Source: Fibrobacter sp. (GTDB lineage Bacteria > Fibrobacterota > Fibrobacteria > Fibrobacterales > Fibrobacteraceae). From it: a stretch of DNA of 36,484 bases. Location of the stretch: NCBI GenBank assembly GCA_024398815.1, contig JAKSIL010000026.1, positions 1 to 36,484 of the forward strand, given 5' to 3'. The notes below the pieces were generated by a model. It ran no database searches and was not told the origin of the DNA. It saw nothing but the letters and a program-made list of their open reading frames with translations. The position numbers were made by a program, and so were the translations under genes. Below, in pieces: positions 1-7,825 of the stretch (position 1 is its first letter; each line of letters begins with the position of its first letter).

Positions 1-4
1 TCAC

Positions 5-44
5 GCCCCCCTTGAGCGACAATGCTCGAGGGGGGCTTTTTTTT
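5..44 (+). terminator. Rho-independent terminator
   Basis: A 13-bp stem (5-17 with 24-36, one G-T wobble) encloses a 6-nt loop and is followed by eight T at 37-44. It presumably ends a transcript entering from upstream of the window. It lies just before the gene starting at 87, which therefore needs its own promoter or read-through. Confidence 0.9.
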
Positions 45-86
45 GTATTGCTCGCTACATTGATTTTTGAGGCAGAAAAAAAATTC

Positions 87-722
87 ATGAGAAAAATTGC
101 AATATACGTTCATGGAAAGGGCGGGAACGCGTCCGAAGCGGAGCATTACATTCCGCTTCTTGATGATTATGAAATTGTCGGCTTTGATTACATGACCTCG
201 ACTCCTTGGGAGGCTCGGGATGAGTTTCGCGGATTCTTTGCCCAATATGCAGACTACGATTCTGTGATACTCATCGCTAACAGCATAGGTGCGTATTTCT
301 CCATGTTGGCATTAGGTGCGGATTTTTCATCATGGGCGAGAGTCGATCATGCTTTTTTTATCTCTCCCGTAGTTGATATGGAAAAACTCGTTTGCAATAT
401 GATGTTATGGGCGAATATTTCCGAAGGGGAACTGCGAGAGAAGGGCGTAATTCCGACCTCGTTCGGTGAAACGTTGTCGTGGAGGTATTTGAGTTATGTT
501 CGAGAGCATCCGATTTGCTGGAATGTTCCTACGGACATCCTTTACGGCTCCGAGGACAACATGATTTCCTATAGTGACGTTCGCTCTTTTGCAGAGCAGA
601 CAAAAGCAACACTTACTGTAATGGAAGGTGGCGAACACTGGTTTCATACGAAGTTGCAGATTGATTTTTTGGATAATTGGCTTAAGAACTTGCTTGCAAA
701 AAAAAGCGAATTTTTTATATGA
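87..722 (+). CDS. Alpha/beta hydrolase family protein
   Basis: A 211-residue soluble protein without a signal peptide. It has an alpha/beta-hydrolase layout: an N-terminal strand ending in HGKGG (oxyanion loop region), a nucleophile-elbow-like ANSIGAY with the serine near residue 66, a late acidic residue in YGSEDNMI, and a C-terminal histidine in GGEHWFH. The substrate cannot be read from the sequence; small esterases and serine hydrolases of this size are common. The reading frame stays open back to position 12, but that part crosses the terminator hairpin at 5-44, so the ATG at 87, preceded by GAGG around 69-72, is the likely start. A hairpin overlapping the stop codon follows. Confidence 0.75.
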   Translation: MRKIAIYVHGKGGNASEAEHYIPLLDDYEIVGFDYMTSTPWEARDEFRGFFAQYADYDSVILIANSIGAYFSMLALGADFSSWARVDHAFFISPVVDMEKLVCNMMLWANISEGELREKGVIPTSFGETLSWRYLSYVREHPICWNVPTDILYGSEDNMISYSDVRSFAEQTKATLTVMEGGEHWFHTKLQIDFLDNWLKNLLAKKSEFFI

Positions 723-745
723 AACGCATTGTTTCATATATTTTT
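717..745. terminator. AT-rich palindromic terminator-like hairpin
   Basis: A perfect 9-bp inverted repeat (717-725 and 731-739, 5-nt loop) overlaps the stop codon of the hydrolase gene. T-runs flank it on both sides. The stem is AT-rich, so termination may be weak. Confidence 0.5.
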
Positions 746-861
746 GACTAAATGTGAAATTTTGTAAAATATTTCCGTTTTTGCTGAAATCTCGCTTGTT
801 TTGTTTCATAATAATGTTTAATTTTAGGTCGTGGAGGCATTTTTAGACGAGAAGGTCTTTT

Positions 862-1695
862 ATGAATCAGGTCACGGAATACATGGACTATCGCGCTTAC
901 ATGCGCGATTTTTACGAGGAGCGCAAGAGGAGCTCCGTATTTTCGTGGCGCGAGTTCGCGAAGCTCGCCGGTTTTTCGTCGTCGGGTTATTTGAAGCTTG
1001 TGTGCGACGGCAAGACGCGTCTGAGTCGCGTGGGGGCAGCAAAGGTTGCTGCGGCGATGGACCTCGTGGGGTTCCACAACGATTTCTTTTTGCTGCTCGT
1101 GGAATTCTGCGACGCCATTAACGAAGACGCTCGTATGGATGCCCTTACGCGACTGCAGAATCTCGCGAAAGAAAACAACGTACGCGTGATGGGCGCCGAG
1201 GCCTTCGACTATTACAAGTCGTGGGTGAATCCTGTGGTGCGAGAATTGGCCCCACTCATGCCGGGAGCTAAACCTTCGGAGATTGCGAAGATGTGCGTGC
1301 CCGAGGTGACTGCGGGCGAGGTGCGCAATGCGCTAACGCTTATGGAAAAGGCTGGGATTCTACAGAAGGAGGAATCCGGGAGCTTCCGACAGACTGACAA
1401 GGGAATTTCGGGTGATCCTCTCACTGTCTCTGTGGCCATGCGCACCTTGCAAAAGCAGATGGCGGAACTCGCCATTGATGCGGCGAACTTGTTTCCGGGG
1501 ACGGAGCGGCATGTGTCTGGCTTAACGTTTGGTGCCGACGACGAAACATTCGCGAAACTCGTGACTGAACTCGAAAATTTCCGCAAGAGAATCATCTCAA
1601 TCATTTCGGGCGTGAAGGATTACAATCGCGTGTACCGGTTGAATTTGCAGTTTTTCCCGCTTTCTCAAAAAAAGGAGAATCCAGATGAAACTTAA
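862..1695 (+). CDS. TIGR02147 family protein (Fibrobacter paralogous family)
   Basis: A 277-residue protein of the Fibrobacter-expanded TIGR02147 (DUF4423-like) family, recognised from the opening region with YMDYRAYMRDFYEERK, the helix-turn-helix-like stretch SWREFAKLAGFSSSGYLKL (about residues 28-46) and the later AIDAANLFPGTERHVSGLTFG. Members look like DNA-binding regulators: an N-terminal HTH-like segment, then a winged-helix-like middle (AGEVRNALTLMEKAGILQKE). The function is not established in detail. GAGAAGG about 6 nt before the ATG is a good ribosome binding site. The stop overlaps the start of the downstream lipoprotein pseudogene by 11 bp, a pairing that suggests co-expression with a surface lipoprotein. 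Confidence 0.85.
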   Translation: MNQVTEYMDYRAYMRDFYEERKRSSVFSWREFAKLAGFSSSGYLKLVCDGKTRLSRVGAAKVAAAMDLVGFHNDFFLLLVEFCDAINEDARMDALTRLQNLAKENNVRVMGAEAFDYYKSWVNPVVRELAPLMPGAKPSEIAKMCVPEVTAGEVRNALTLMEKAGILQKEESGSFRQTDKGISGDPLTVSVAMRTLQKQMAELAIDAANLFPGTERHVSGLTFGADDETFAKLVTELENFRKRIISIISGVKDYNRVYRLNLQFFPLSQKKENPDET

Positions 1696-2510
1696 TTTTG
1701 GGGGCATAGCTCGCTTGGCTTGTTGCGTGGCGGCTGGTGGCTTGTTGATGCTTGTCGGTTGCGCGGGCTTTACCGAAGACACGAATACTGTTCAAAGCGC
1801 AAAGGAAAACGAGGACCGCTATGCCGAAGCCTTCGACCTGGCGAGCGCGTACCTGACGGGCTCCGTCAAGGTTGACGAAAATAAGAATAAATTAACTATC
1901 GACTTTGATGAATCCGATTTCGGCTATGATTCCTTGGCTTGCGATTATGAATTCAGTGGCGATACGCTCTTGCTTTCGTATGTAGATAAAAAAGACGGTA
2001 AGAAAAACGTCGAACGAACCAAGATTTTGCTCGGGGGAAAGTCGCAGCGACTTGATGGCGTTTGGATGGAATCCGAATGCTCCCTGGAAAATGCGGAACT
2101 CGCCTGCGAAGAAAATGCGGATACTTTGTACTGGAAGTTTGAGGGCGACGAAGTGGAAATTCGCATCGTGCCATCTGAAAATACCTACAGCGCCGATTCC
2201 GAAAGTGCGTCATCCAGCAGTGGAAAAGCTCCTGCTTCGAGCTCCGATACTGGGACGGAACCCAAGAGCTGTTCCTCCGGTACATCCTCGCACCTTCCAG
2301 CAGTAGCATTGCAGGTGACGATGAAAATCGGAGAGCACTTGCCTCAACAACAAAGAAGCCAACTGCGCATTGTCTGGCCGCCTTTATACTTGGTCTGCGG
2401 CGATCGATTCCGCCGCCTTGGCTAACGATACGGAAAGTTCCAGCGACAAGGCTAAATGGCATGCCTACCGCATATTCAACATGTACTCCGTCCGTTGCGT
2501 GAAGGACTAG
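1685..2510 (+). pseudogene. Decayed FISUMP-domain lipoprotein
   Basis: The open frame begins with a lipoprotein signal peptide (lipobox LVGC, Cys26), a roughly 130-residue domain and a Ser-rich linker, then runs to a stop at 2425 with a non-protein-like tail. After about 2281 the linker coding (PSSSS, GDDEN) continues in a second frame. From about 2328 a third frame reads STCLNNKEANC, GRLYTWSAAIDS and ends YSVRCVKD at 2508-2510. Those are signatures of the FISUMP domain (TIGR02145), and the intact gene at 14719 ends AVRCVKD. At least two frameshifts are therefore present. The FISUMP remnant is only about 60 residues, lacking the usual central CPxGWHxP part, so it also carries a deletion. A truncated lipoprotein of 246 residues could still be made. 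Confidence 0.8.
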
Positions 2511-2602
2511 TGGTTTAAAATTCCTTTCTTGAATGGAGATTTGCTCTTTTATTTGGCGGAGGATTCTGTTCGTTGCCCTAAAAACTCGTTGCGGCAGTGG
2601 TG

Positions 2603-2634
2603 ATAGTTTAAATAATTGCTATCCTTTAAACTAT
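2603..2634. promoter_or_regulatory. 10-bp perfect inverted repeat covering a start codon
   Basis: ATAGTTTAAA (2603-2612) and TTTAAACTAT (2625-2634) are perfect reverse complements around a 12-nt loop. The right arm includes the first two bases of the ATG at 2633. No Shine-Dalgarno sequence is visible before this start. The repeat could be an operator or, in RNA, a hairpin hiding the start codon. Confidence 0.4.
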
Positions 2635-4498
2635 GAAACCGACGATTTCCTTTGTGCTCCAGCTTTCTCCGGCCACTGCCTACGAAAATCTTGGCGATGT
2701 GGCTCGTAATCTGCTGGATGGGCTTGACGTACTTTTGAATTCCGGCCTTGTTAAGTGTTCCATCTTTATGGATGGTCCGACGATCGAGATGCTGCGAAAA
2801 AAGGCGAAGCCTCTTACTTTCGGCAAAATCAAGAACGGCATTCGCGAAGGTATTCTCGAATTCCTCGGAGGTGGATTTTACGATCCGATGTTGCCGCTAT
2901 TTCCCGAGTCGGTGCAGTCTCAGCAGATCAACAACCATCGTAATCTTTTGAACAAGTGCTTCGATGTGGAGCCGCAGGGTTACTTCAATTCTTCGCTGGT
3001 GTGGGAAATGGGCATGACTGCGGTTCTTGAGCGTTCTGGCTTTGATTACGCGCTCGTAAGCGAAGCGGCCATTCAGGATGCGCTAGGTCGTTCGACCCCG
3101 GTTTCAGGATGGTTTACCATTGAAGACAAGGGAGCCTTCATGCGCCTTGTTCCTGTGGCCGACGCCTTGTCTGCAGCAATCGAGAATGATTCGCTGGACT
3201 GGAGAAACATTGCCGCTCCTTATTGCCGTGGCGGCAAGTCGGCGGTTGTTGTCTTGAACGTGCCTCCGCAGGCTGCCGAGATTGTCGGATTCTTCGAGCG
3301 TCTTGTGGATTTCGTGGAGACGAACGAAATCCAGACTTGGCCGGTGGGCTATGCGGTGAATCAGCTGAATTCCGAGGGTTCGCTCAGCTACCTTATTTCT
3401 GCAGGCCGCAAGCTAGGACTTCCGCCGACGGCGCGCAGCTGCCGCGACATGCTTATTCGCAGGCCCGAAATCAATCTTTTGCAGAAGTCCTTTCTGAGCT
3501 TGTTCCGCAGAGCCGAAGATGCATTGGAACCCAAGAAGTTCGAGGCTTTTTGCGAAAAACTTTTGCCTTCGATGTCGCCGATGTTCTTTAGGGACCTTTG
3601 CAACGAAGAGGGCATGCAGAGCCTGAACGTGCGTCAATGGGGCTACCGCTACTTGATTTCTGCCGCCAGGGAACTTGACGATATCACGGACTTTTCCGGG
3701 CTCCGGATGGAGGTGTGCGACTATCTTCGCTTGGGTCGCAAACTGGTGTCGGTAGAGAATCGCGAGTTCAGCGGTCTTTTGGATTATTATGCAGGCGGTG
3801 TCTTGCGTTCTTATTGCAGTAAGTCGTCGTCGGTATCGCTTCTCAATTCCTGGCGTGACGATGGCGAGCCTTCTGTGGCATTCCTGGACTGCCTGTTGCC
3901 TAATATGGATCTTTCGCCCACCAAGATAGAACTTGTGCTCGGCGGCCGTGAATGCATGCTTGCCGATCCGTACGATTACCAGATTTATCGTGCCGACAGC
4001 GGTTCCGAAGTGCGTTTGCTCGAGGAACAGGGCTTTACCCTTGGCGATAAGCGCGGCGTATTCCATGTCGAAAAGAACTTCGGTTTCCAGACGGATTCTT
4101 CCGAGGTCAAGGTGACGTATAACATTGGCAATTCCACCTACTTGGAGTCCAGGTGTTTCTTTGGAACCTTGTTTGAACTTGGAATCCTTGGAAATAGTGA
4201 CGGTTCGGGAATCTTTGTCGATGGAAAGCCTGTCAAGTGGGACAAGAAGACTCCGTTTGTATATCCGGAGGCCACGACCTTGGACATTCGCGACTATGCG
4301 CTCAACTGCGTATTCCACTTGAAGTTCAAGGATCCTGCGTATCTTTTTGTTGGCGCTGTCTTTGGTGCGACGGCGTCGGCTGCCCCCGAAGTCTTCCAGG
4401 GAATTTGCGTTTATCCTTTTTGGCGTACTGACTTGAACGTGATGACGGAACGGTCCTTTGCCATCACGATGTCCGTGACGAAGAGAGGTAGGTCATGA
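2633..4498 (+). CDS. GH57-like protein with DUF1925/DUF1926-type domains, probably inactive
   Basis: A 621-residue cytoplasmic protein with the layout of GH57 4-alpha-glucanotransferases: an N-terminal barrel-like domain (about 1-270, with EFLGGGFYDPMLPLFPE and VLERSGFDYALV), a helical middle domain (CNEEGMQSLNVRQWGYRYLISAA) and a C-terminal beta-sandwich like DUF1926 (from about residue 400). Key catalytic motifs appear lost. The family WLTERVW nucleophile motif is FNSSLVW here (Ser121 in place of Glu), the DDGEKFG acid motif is absent after AVVVLNVP, and the N-terminal HQP motif is LSPAT. I infer a pseudoenzyme, perhaps glycan-binding or regulatory. It is the first gene of the operon and ends in an ATGA overlap with the next gene. 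Confidence 0.7.
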   Translation: MKPTISFVLQLSPATAYENLGDVARNLLDGLDVLLNSGLVKCSIFMDGPTIEMLRKKAKPLTFGKIKNGIREGILEFLGGGFYDPMLPLFPESVQSQQINNHRNLLNKCFDVEPQGYFNSSLVWEMGMTAVLERSGFDYALVSEAAIQDALGRSTPVSGWFTIEDKGAFMRLVPVADALSAAIENDSLDWRNIAAPYCRGGKSAVVVLNVPPQAAEIVGFFERLVDFVETNEIQTWPVGYAVNQLNSEGSLSYLISAGRKLGLPPTARSCRDMLIRRPEINLLQKSFLSLFRRAEDALEPKKFEAFCEKLLPSMSPMFFRDLCNEEGMQSLNVRQWGYRYLISAARELDDITDFSGLRMEVCDYLRLGRKLVSVENREFSGLLDYYAGGVLRSYCSKSSSVSLLNSWRDDGEPSVAFLDCLLPNMDLSPTKIELVLGGRECMLADPYDYQIYRADSGSEVRLLEEQGFTLGDKRGVFHVEKNFGFQTDSSEVKVTYNIGNSTYLESRCFFGTLFELGILGNSDGSGIFVDGKPVKWDKKTPFVYPEATTLDIRDYALNCVFHLKFKDPAYLFVGAVFGATASAAPEVFQGICVYPFWRTDLNVMTERSFAITMSVTKRGRS

Positions 4499-5184
4499 GA
4501 GCCGACCTTATAGATATCCGTGTTGAAGACCATGGCGACGATGTGGAAATTTCATTGTCGGGTTCTTTGGGTGTGTTCCAGTTTCCGGCGGTGTGCGAAA
4601 AGATTGAAATGCTGACGAGCGGTCCTGGCGTATTTTTCTTTTTGAACTTGCAGCGCGCGCATTTCAAGGCGAAGGAATACCTTGACTTTTTCCTTGAAGT
4701 GCTGGATCGTGTCAGGTCGCAGAATTCCACGTTGGTGTTGATTTTCAGTAACGAGGAACAAAAGAACTATTTTGCTCGTTACAGGAATATCTTTGAAATA
4801 TACGAAAGCCGCGAAGCCTACAAGAATTCGGGTATGGCAAAGCAACTGAACCAAATTGGAATCCACTATGGAAAAAAGACTGGTTTAAGGGTGACTCCTG
4901 GCGTTGCCATTGCCGGTGCCGTATTCATAATTGGCTGGGCTATTACTTTGTTCTTAATCATCGCTGCGCAGGGGCGTGACATTGCCGATAAGCAGGCTCA
5001 AATCATCGCTCTGCAAAGTCAAAAGGACCGCTATGTGCGAGAAATCGACAAACTGGAATCCTCCATCGGTCCTCTGCGCAAGCTAGGCGTTGTCCAGGAT
5101 ACGTCGGTGCTCAGTTCCTTTGGTGTTATCCAGGACTGGGTTTCGTACCTTGAGTATTTGGAGAATACCCGCCGTGAGGAATAG
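4495..5184 (+). CDS. STAS-domain protein with C-terminal membrane helix and coiled coil
   Basis: A 229-residue protein. Residues 1-110 resemble a STAS fold: VEISLSGSLGVFQF, then VFFFLNLQRAHF at the position of the usual conserved loop, then LVLIFSNEEQKNYF. The usual DSSG phosphorylation motif is not present. A hydrophobic helix at about 137-158 is followed by a heptad-like segment (about 162-190), predicting a membrane-anchored coiled coil. It overlaps the previous gene by ATGA, and the next gene starts inside its 3' end. STAS proteins partner with MlaE-type permeases (as MlaB) or act in signalling. With an MlaC-like gene in the same operon, an Mla-related role is possible but not shown. Confidence 0.6.
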   Translation: MRADLIDIRVEDHGDDVEISLSGSLGVFQFPAVCEKIEMLTSGPGVFFFLNLQRAHFKAKEYLDFFLEVLDRVRSQNSTLVLIFSNEEQKNYFARYRNIFEIYESREAYKNSGMAKQLNQIGIHYGKKTGLRVTPGVAIAGAVFIIGWAITLFLIIAAQGRDIADKQAQIIALQSQKDRYVREIDKLESSIGPLRKLGVVQDTSVLSSFGVIQDWVSYLEYLENTRREE

Positions 5185-5857
5185 CCTCCAAATTCCCGCA
5201 TGGCTCATGATTGTGCTGATTGCGGGATCGCTGTTTGCCATGGTGTCTTTCGCCGGATGCTGGTATGTGCGCCAGTCCCGCATGGAAAGCCTGTCGAAAA
5301 TCGAAAGGGATTTACGCGGACAGCTGGAGCATTTGGACACGTGGGGCAAATGGACCATCGACTATGTTAAAATTGACAAGGCCATTGACTACCTTTCGAA
5401 GGGACGTCTCGTTGACGAATCCAAGCGGACGTTGACGGAACAGATTTGGCAGATATCCAGGTCGTATTCCACCGATCCGCTTTTGATTTTGGCTGTGGTG
5501 GCCCAGGAGAGCCATGGCAATCCCAACGCCCGCGGACGCATGAAATCGGGTAAGGAATCGGGGGCCATGGGGCTAATGCAGATAAAGTTGGAAACGGCTC
5601 AAAAAATGGCTTGGAGATTTGGCCTAAAGGTGGAAACGAGCGAAGACCTTTTGAAGCCCGAGGTGAATGTTGCCGTAGGGTGCGCCTACTTGATTAGACT
5701 TATCAGCAAGTACGGAAACTGGAAAGAGGCGCTTATCGCCTATAATTTGGGGCATTCTGCGGTGGACAAGTTGCTGGAAAGCGGCCAACCGCTGCCAACG
5801 CGTTATTATGACCGTGTGATTGCGAAGTATTGGGATTTGGCCAGCAATTCTTTTTAG
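5174..5857 (+). CDS. Membrane-anchored lytic transglycosylase (SLT domain, GH23)
   Basis: A 227-residue protein with an N-terminal membrane anchor (about residues 9-30) and a soluble lytic transglycosylase domain. Visible motifs are the catalytic glutamate in AQESHGNPNA (Glu112), the GAMGLMQI motif, and NVAVGCAYLIRLISKYGNWKE followed by AYNLG. It should cleave peptidoglycan glycan strands from the periplasmic side of the inner membrane. I chose the GTG at 5174, preceded by GGAG at 5159-5163 and overlapping the upstream stop. The frame is open further upstream, but those starts lie deep inside the STAS gene. An ATG at 5207 is an alternative that would cut into the anchor. Confidence 0.85.
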   Translation: MRNSLQIPAWLMIVLIAGSLFAMVSFAGCWYVRQSRMESLSKIERDLRGQLEHLDTWGKWTIDYVKIDKAIDYLSKGRLVDESKRTLTEQIWQISRSYSTDPLLILAVVAQESHGNPNARGRMKSGKESGAMGLMQIKLETAQKMAWRFGLKVETSEDLLKPEVNVAVGCAYLIRLISKYGNWKEALIAYNLGHSAVDKLLESGQPLPTRYYDRVIAKYWDLASNSF

Positions 5858-5870
5858 TAAATTTGGTTTA

Positions 5871-7235
5871 GTGATTAAACCTTTGCTTCCATTGTTGTGT
5901 ATAGGCTTTGTCGTAGCGGCAGAAGTGCGCTACGACTGTCTGGGCTTTGTGGAAGCTGGGCTTTCGAGCGATCCGCAGTTGGCTGAATCCAAGTTTGGGA
6001 TCGAAGAGAAAAAGGAAAAGATTTCTTCACTGAAGGCCGAAGCCATTTTGCCTACGTTCAACGTGTCCATGATGGTGGGCCCTGCGCCTGGTCTTAAGGA
6101 GTCGGTGGACAACTGGGGCGATACGGTTGACGTTTACGACTTTTCGAGGATGGGCCCGTTCTGGGGTGTCGAAGCCAAATTTATACAGCCCTTGAATCTT
6201 GGACAGTACCGTTCTGGCAAGAAGGCCTTGGAGGCCGACCTGCAGCAAAAGACCTATGCCATTGAAAAACAGGTCCACAAGAAAGACGTGGAACTGCAGA
6301 GCTACTATTACAATTACCTTTTGGCTCTTGAAATGCAGCGTCTGGCGGGTGAAGCGCAAAAGCAGGTGGACAAGGCCTACGACCAGATGGAAGAGGCGCT
6401 TGACGACGATGACCCGAATGTCAGCCAGATGGACTTTTTGAAACTCAAGAGCCAGATGCATACGGTCAAGGAAGGTGTAAGCGATGCAAACCTCGGTATG
6501 AAGCGCGTGCAGCTCGCGATTCGCTTTTCGCTGGGGCTGAAGGACGACGATGTCTTTGTCGCTTACGATACGTGCCTTACTCCGCGTACGGAGCGCCTGC
6601 CTTCGCTGGACGAAGTGCGCGACATGACATTGAGGTACAATCCGGAATTGCGCCAACTGTCGGCAGGGCTTTCGGCCCGACGTTTGCAGATGGATTTGGC
6701 CGAAGCCAAATTGGCTCCCGAGTTTTTTGTGATGGGCGAGTTCCAGTATGTAAAGAGCTGGGCCGGCAACCGAAGCGTGCTCCAGAAGAACGCCTTTGCC
6801 GAAGATGCCGTGAACAAACTTTCGGGACTGATTGGCGTTGGTCTCCGTTACCGTTTGAATTTCTGGAAGAACTGGGCCGAATATAGAGAAGCGCGAACCG
6901 AGTACCGCGGACTCAGGCTGAAGGAAAACTATGCCGCCGACGGGCTTATCGCTCAGGCCGAGGAACAGTATTACCAGGTGGTGGCCGCCAAGGAAAAGAT
7001 GGAGGCTCTCAAGGAAAGTTTGCGTGCATCGGAGGCTATTCTAAAAGGGGCCGCCATGCAGTACGATTTGGACAAGTCGAAAACCGGAGATTTGGTCAGC
7101 GCGTACACGCAGAATGTGACCTTGCAAAAGGACTACTACTTTGCTGTTTGCAAGTACAATGTTGAATTTGCCGAACTGATTTCCAGAATCGGCATGTCAC
7201 TCAAGGATTTTAGAACAGCCTTGGGACAACTATAG
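5871..7235 (+). CDS. TolC family outer membrane protein
   Basis: About 454 residues with a short signal peptide (KPLLPLLCIGFVVAAE), then a long helical protein with two similar halves typical of TolC/OEP efflux channels. Features include CLGFVEAGLSSDPQLAESKFGIEEKKEKI, long helices rich in Glu, Lys and Gln, and a second half opening with MTLRYNPELRQLSAGLSARRLQMDLAEAKLAPEF split over a short strand. It would form the outer-membrane tunnel of an export or efflux system. The GTG at 5871, 14 nt after the transglycosylase stop, gives a clean signal peptide; TTG codons upstream are less likely. No partner membrane-fusion protein or pump is encoded in the window. Confidence 0.8.
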   Translation: MIKPLLPLLCIGFVVAAEVRYDCLGFVEAGLSSDPQLAESKFGIEEKKEKISSLKAEAILPTFNVSMMVGPAPGLKESVDNWGDTVDVYDFSRMGPFWGVEAKFIQPLNLGQYRSGKKALEADLQQKTYAIEKQVHKKDVELQSYYYNYLLALEMQRLAGEAQKQVDKAYDQMEEALDDDDPNVSQMDFLKLKSQMHTVKEGVSDANLGMKRVQLAIRFSLGLKDDDVFVAYDTCLTPRTERLPSLDEVRDMTLRYNPELRQLSAGLSARRLQMDLAEAKLAPEFFVMGEFQYVKSWAGNRSVLQKNAFAEDAVNKLSGLIGVGLRYRLNFWKNWAEYREARTEYRGLRLKENYAADGLIAQAEEQYYQVVAAKEKMEALKESLRASEAILKGAAMQYDLDKSKTGDLVSAYTQNVTLQKDYYFAVCKYNVEFAELISRIGMSLKDFRTALGQL

Positions 7236-7246
7236 GGAGAAAAAAT

Positions 7247-7825
7247 ATGTTGAAAAAATTGTTGATTGCCGTTGCCTGCGCTTCATTGGTTGCCTTTGCC
7301 GCAGACGATCCGGTTTCCGCCATCAAGAAAAAAGACGCTGAGCTGCAGTCGCTTATCAAGAAGTCGAATCGCAGCAGCAAGGAAACTGAACGCGTAAAGG
7401 CTTTGCTCAATGATTCGTTCGACTTTGAATTGCTGGCTACGAAGTCGCTTTCGAAAAGCGATTGGAATGCCCAGGATGAAGCTTCCCAGAAGAAATTCGT
7501 AGCTGAGTTCCAGCGCATGGTTCGCAATTCTAGCGCAAAGCGCCTGGAACTGTACCGTGCCGATTCTACGATTTACGAACCGGCAAAGATGAAGGGCGAC
7601 AGCGAAGCCCGTGTTGTTGCGCATCTGTGGTACAAGGGCAAGGAATCTGTGCTCGAATACAAGATGAGTCTTGTGAATGGCAACTGGAAGGCTTGGGACT
7701 TGATTATCGACGACCTTTCAACGGCTCGTAACTACAAGGATCAGTTTGGCCAGATTCTCAAGACGAAGAGCTTTGCGGAACTGATTGACGTCATTAGCAA
7801 AAAGGCTGACGAAGCCGAGAAGTAA
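7247..7825 (+). CDS. MlaC/Ttg2D-like periplasmic lipid-transport protein
   Basis: A 192-residue protein with a signal peptide (MLKKLLIAVACASLVAFAA). The body matches the MlaC (Ttg2D, PF05494) pattern: LLNDSFDFELLATKSLSKSDW, a helical FVAEFQRMVRNSSAKRLELY segment, then strands VVAHLWYKGKESVLEYKMSLVNGNWKAWDLIIDDLSTARNYKDQF split by turns. MlaC proteins carry phospholipids between membranes. The RBS is AGGGAG 6-8 nt before the ATG, and the gene lies 11 nt after the TolC-like gene. MlaE, MlaF and MlaD homologues are not in this window. Confidence 0.8.
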   Translation: MLKKLLIAVACASLVAFAADDPVSAIKKKDAELQSLIKKSNRSSKETERVKALLNDSFDFELLATKSLSKSDWNAQDEASQKKFVAEFQRMVRNSSAKRLELYRADSTIYEPAKMKGDSEARVVAHLWYKGKESVLEYKMSLVNGNWKAWDLIIDDLSTARNYKDQFGQILKTKSFAELIDVISKKADEAEK

